A program made the position numbers and the translations under genes. A stretch of DNA of 51,319 nucleotides from Methanomassiliicoccales archaeon (GTDB taxonomy: Archaea; Thermoplasmatota; Thermoplasmata; Methanomassiliicoccales; UBA472): assembly GCA_036504055.1 (NCBI GenBank), contig DASXVU010000039.1:1-51319 (forward strand), in the 5' to 3' direction. Under the pieces are notes generated by a model. It saw nothing but the letters and a program-made list of their open reading frames with translations. It did no database searches and was not told the origin of the DNA. This document shows positions 48,977 through 51,319 of this stretch, piece by piece. Positions within the stretch are counted from its first letter, which is position 1. Each line of letters opens with the position of its first letter.

Positions 48977-49906
48977 TTAGAGTCCCGGGATCTTGGTTTC
49001 CTTACCTTCCTCGCCCAAAAGGATCACCCGGCTGTCGTCCTTCTTTCTAACGACCGCCATACCCAGTTCCTGACCGACCTTCTCCCCGAACTGGACCACA
49101 TCTCCGATGGAGGGCATGTTGTCCATGCTCATCCTGCGCCGGGAATCACCGACGAAGACATACCCTTTAGGTTCAATGAAAAGAGGGTCGGCGATGGCGT
49201 CGAGCTTGGCATACTCCTTCTCCCAGCCCAGATTCCAGTCCTTGACCAGCGTGTGTCGGATCACCGTTCTGGTGTTCAGCGATGGGAACAGCTCCAACGT
49301 CCGCATCAGCTTCTGCCACCCGTCCTCGATCCGGGGCACGCACAGCCTCTTGTAAAGCTCCTCGTTCGGTGCCGCCACCGTCACATACAACTGGGTGGGC
49401 AATGAGTCCATCCCCTCCAGCACCTCCGGGAACGTTCCGTTTGTCACCAAAAAGGTGGTCATTCCCCGGCGCTTGCAGAGCGCAATGAAGCCGGACAGGT
49501 AAGGGTACATGGTGGGCTCGCCGGCCAGCGATATCGCCACCTGCTTCGGTTCCCGGCATTCATCCCACATCTGCTTGGTGCAACGGGGGTCACCCTTGAA
49601 CCCCGAGACCAGCTTGCGCTGCTGTTCGATCAGCGCGTCCAACATCTCCTCCGGTTCCTTCCATTCATGAACTGTGGACTCGAAGCCGCGCACCCTCCAG
49701 CAGAAAAGACAATTGTGGGTGCAATCATTGACGGCCGGGGTCATCTGCAGGCAGCGGTGCGATCTTATTCCATAGAAGTCCTGCTTGTAGCACTGCCGAC
49801 CGTGGAGCATGCTCTCCTTCATCCAGTGGCAGACCTTGACCGCTGCATGCCCGCCATAGGTACGGTAGCCCTGCTTGTCGAGTATGGACCTGAGGTCATC
49901 CTTCAT
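48977..49906 (-). CDS. taw1: 4-demethylwyosine synthase Taw1 (TYW1), radical SAM
   Basis: 309 residues. Makes the tricyclic wyosine base at position 37 of tRNA-Phe from 1-methylguanosine and pyruvate. Radical-SAM cysteines C62, C66 and C69 (CTHNCLFC), and a second cluster by C26, C39 and C52, the same spacing as in the characterised archaeal Taw1. SLAGEPTMYPYL (about 135-146), VTNGTFPEVLEGM and LYVTVAAPNEELY complete the barrel. A C-terminal substrate region follows. It starts two bases after the stop of rfcL on the same strand, so the two are co-transcribed. Confidence 0.95.
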   Translation of the reverse strand: MKDDLRSILDKQGYRTYGGHAAVKVCHWMKESMLHGRQCYKQDFYGIRSHRCLQMTPAVNDCTHNCLFCWRVRGFESTVHEWKEPEEMLDALIEQQRKLVSGFKGDPRCTKQMWDECREPKQVAISLAGEPTMYPYLSGFIALCKRRGMTTFLVTNGTFPEVLEGMDSLPTQLYVTVAAPNEELYKRLCVPRIEDGWQKLMRTLELFPSLNTRTVIRHTLVKDWNLGWEKEYAKLDAIADPLFIEPKGYVFVGDSRRRMSMDNMPSIGDVVQFGEKVGQELGMAVVRKKDDSRVILLGEEGKETKIPGL

Positions 49907-49908
49907 GC

Positions 49909-51319
49909 CTATGCCTCAAAATCGAACAGGGACTTCTGTCTGGTCTTCTCTTCCGGTGCCGGTTCCGTCCTCTCCGGTTCAGGTTCCTTCTTCGGCTCTT
50001 CCTTCGGAACGACCCTTGGCGGTTCCGGCTTCGGCTCGGGGACCTTCTCTGCCGCCTCCAGCAGCGGCTCGGACTTCTTACGTCCCCTCTTCTTCTTTTC
50101 CACGGACTTCGGGCGGCTTTCATCCTCTCCTTTGATCGAGCCGGCCGCTGCTCCCTGGAGGACGGCGATCTCCTGCATCAGGTGCTTGACGGCGGCAGAA
50201 TCGACCTTCTGGTCCAATAGGTACGCCGCTTCCTCCTGCTGCACGTTCAGCTTCAAGGTCATGCTCAACCGGAACTCCTTGTTGGCCTGATACAGGGTCT
50301 GGAAATAGGGAAGGATGTCCGTCTGCGTCTGGGCCTTTGACGCATGGCATTCCCTTCCTATCTTAAGGATGACGTCCCCTTCCACCCCCCGGGCGTTCTT
50401 GGAGGATGCCATCCGCATGATCGTGAAGGGGAACCGGTATTGCACCCAAGCGTGGTAGAGCTTGTTCTTGGCCAGGGTCACGCCTAAGGCCATGTTGTCC
50501 GTGGCGTATGACCAGAAGCCATAGTATTGGCGCCGTTGCACTCGTCCGAGGAAGATGTCAGCCCTGGAGAGGCGGTCGAAGGCCCTTTCCAGGTCGCCAT
50601 GGTCCTTGTACTCCATTGGCACGTTCTCATCCAGCCATTTCAGCACAAAATCGGGGGTTTCCCCGATGTCCATCATTGTGCGCTTTGCCTTCTGTGCATT
50701 GCTCCCATGAAGGATCTCCCCCATCAGGTCGTACATCGATTTGGTGGACAGCCTGGAATCCATGACATTGGCGTCGTCATCACCGACACTGAGCGCGCCA
50801 AGCGAGACCGCCTGCAGGTCCCGCACCGCCGCCCGCATGTCCCCGTTCGCGTTCTCGGCGATGTGCTCCAGGGCCTTTTCCGATATCTCCACGCCTTGAT
50901 CTTCGGCGATGCGGCGGAGCAGAGCCTTCATGGTGTTCGAGTTGATCTTATTGAAAGATATCGCTCTGGCTGACTTTATCGCAGAGCTCCGTCTGCTCAG
51001 TGCGTACAGGTCATTAACGATCAGGATGACCGGTTGTTTGGTGGTCTGGATGAGCTCTGCGATCGCCGGTATGCCTCCATGGTCCTCCCGGCCGAACACG
51101 TTGTCCGCCTCGTCCAGTATGATGAGCTTGTGCCTTCCGTCCTTGGTCGATAGGAACTCCCCAGTATCGCTGAAGGTCTCGCCCACGGCGCCTCGGATCG
51201 CTATTCTGTGGATGGAATCGGCATTGCGGTGGTCGGAAGCATTCATCTCCACCACGCCCCAGCCCATATCCCTTGCCAGTGCCAGGGCCGTACTGGTCTT
51301 GCCGATGCCTGGAGGTCCC
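49909..51319 (-). CDS. rfcL: Replication factor C large subunit (5' end outside the window)
   Basis: At least 469 residues; the N terminus lies beyond the right edge. The Walker A (GPPGIGKTSTALAL) is at the very edge, then IILDEADNVFGREDHGG (Walker B), NDLYALSRR and ISFNKINSNTMKALLRRIAEDQGVEIS, and the lid GDMRAAVRDLQAV. The C-terminal extension has a lysine/proline-rich disordered part and ends with QKSLFDF, a PCNA-interacting (PIP) box. With RfcS it loads the PCNA clamp onto primed DNA using ATP. Followed by taw1 at two bases. Confidence 0.95.
   Translation of the reverse strand, partial: GPPGIGKTSTALALARDMGWGVVEMNASDHRNADSIHRIAIRGAVGETFSDTGEFLSTKDGRHKLIILDEADNVFGREDHGGIPAIAELIQTTKQPVILIVNDLYALSRRSSAIKSARAISFNKINSNTMKALLRRIAEDQGVEISEKALEHIAENANGDMRAAVRDLQAVSLGALSVGDDDANVMDSRLSTKSMYDLMGEILHGSNAQKAKRTMMDIGETPDFVLKWLDENVPMEYKDHGDLERAFDRLSRADIFLGRVQRRQYYGFWSYATDNMALGVTLAKNKLYHAWVQYRFPFTIMRMASSKNARGVEGDVILKIGRECHASKAQTQTDILPYFQTLYQANKEFRLSMTLKLNVQQEEAAYLLDQKVDSAAVKHLMQEIAVLQGAAAGSIKGEDESRPKSVEKKKRGRKKSEPLLEAAEKVPEPKPEPPRVVPKEEPKKEPEPERTEPAPEEKTRQKSLFDFEA

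Noticed and set aside
1-51319. CRISPR arrays, insertion sequences, integrases and attachment sites
   Set aside because: No regular repeats with spacers, no transposase or integrase motifs and no terminal repeats paired with a transposase were found on either strand.

Overview
The window is archaeal. It holds a TATA-binding protein, a 20S proteasome beta subunit with a short threonine-exposing propeptide, the KH/beta-CASP termination nuclease aCPSF1 (FttA), the large subunit of replication factor C with a C-terminal PCNA-binding box, the wyosine enzyme Taw1, Lrp/AsnC and HTH_10 regulators, and an archaeal-type pilus/secretion ATPase with its membrane partner. Many starts are leaderless (TATA box about 25-35 bases before the ATG), while others have clear GGAGG/GGTGAT ribosome sites. 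The mixture (FmdE-like protein, MtaA/UroD-fold protein, type I citrate synthase, DUF1847, DUF2085, a DUF6015-like protein) fits a euryarchaeote, most likely in or near Thermoplasmata (Methanomassiliicoccales-like). That placement is inferred from gene content only. No methanogenesis operon, pyrrolysine system, rRNA, tRNA, CRISPR array or insertion sequence is visible.

Left part (1-18.3 kb): a loose accessory region of mostly single genes. It has a basic coiled-coil protein, a two-zinc-ribbon protein, a DUF1059-Cdd1 fusion, an FMN reductase, an EVE protein, a broken flavodoxin, two paralogous FMN split-barrel proteins, an ArsR-like regulator divergent from one of them across a perfect inverted repeat, citrate synthase, a UroD/MtaA-fold protein lacking most zinc ligands, a polytopic membrane protein, and a sensory pair. 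The sensory pair is a PAS histidine kinase divergent from a CheB-CheR-PAS fusion gene that is split by a frameshift. DUF1847 and small unknowns follow.

Middle (18.3-35.4 kb): TBP, a DUF302 protein, a HAD phosphatase, Hsp20, a CxxCxxCC protein, a DUF1772-like membrane protein, truncated haemoglobin, a small two-gene unit behind an AT-rich palindrome, an orphan KaiB, a SAM methyltransferase, an alpha/beta hydrolase, a YgbA-family protein, TerB, a 2TM-domain operon, a tandem AsnC regulator, a membrane-anchored beta-propeller protein, an overlapping membrane-protein/ribbon-helix-helix pair, and an HTH_10 activator behind a widely spaced GC-rich inverted repeat. YgbA and truncated haemoglobin suggest exposure to nitrosative or oxidative stress.

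Right part (35.4-51.3 kb): denser, more GC-rich and more conserved. A pilus or secretion locus has two pilin-like proteins on the minus strand. On the plus strand a cysteine-rich protein, a GspE/TadA/VirB11-type ATPase and a TadC-type membrane protein are tightly coupled. A U32-family hydroxylation protein lies between the two halves. FmdE, two overlapping Lrp genes, DUF2085, psmB-fttA, two small membrane proteins, and taw1 directly behind rfcL follow. rfcL runs off the right edge of the window.
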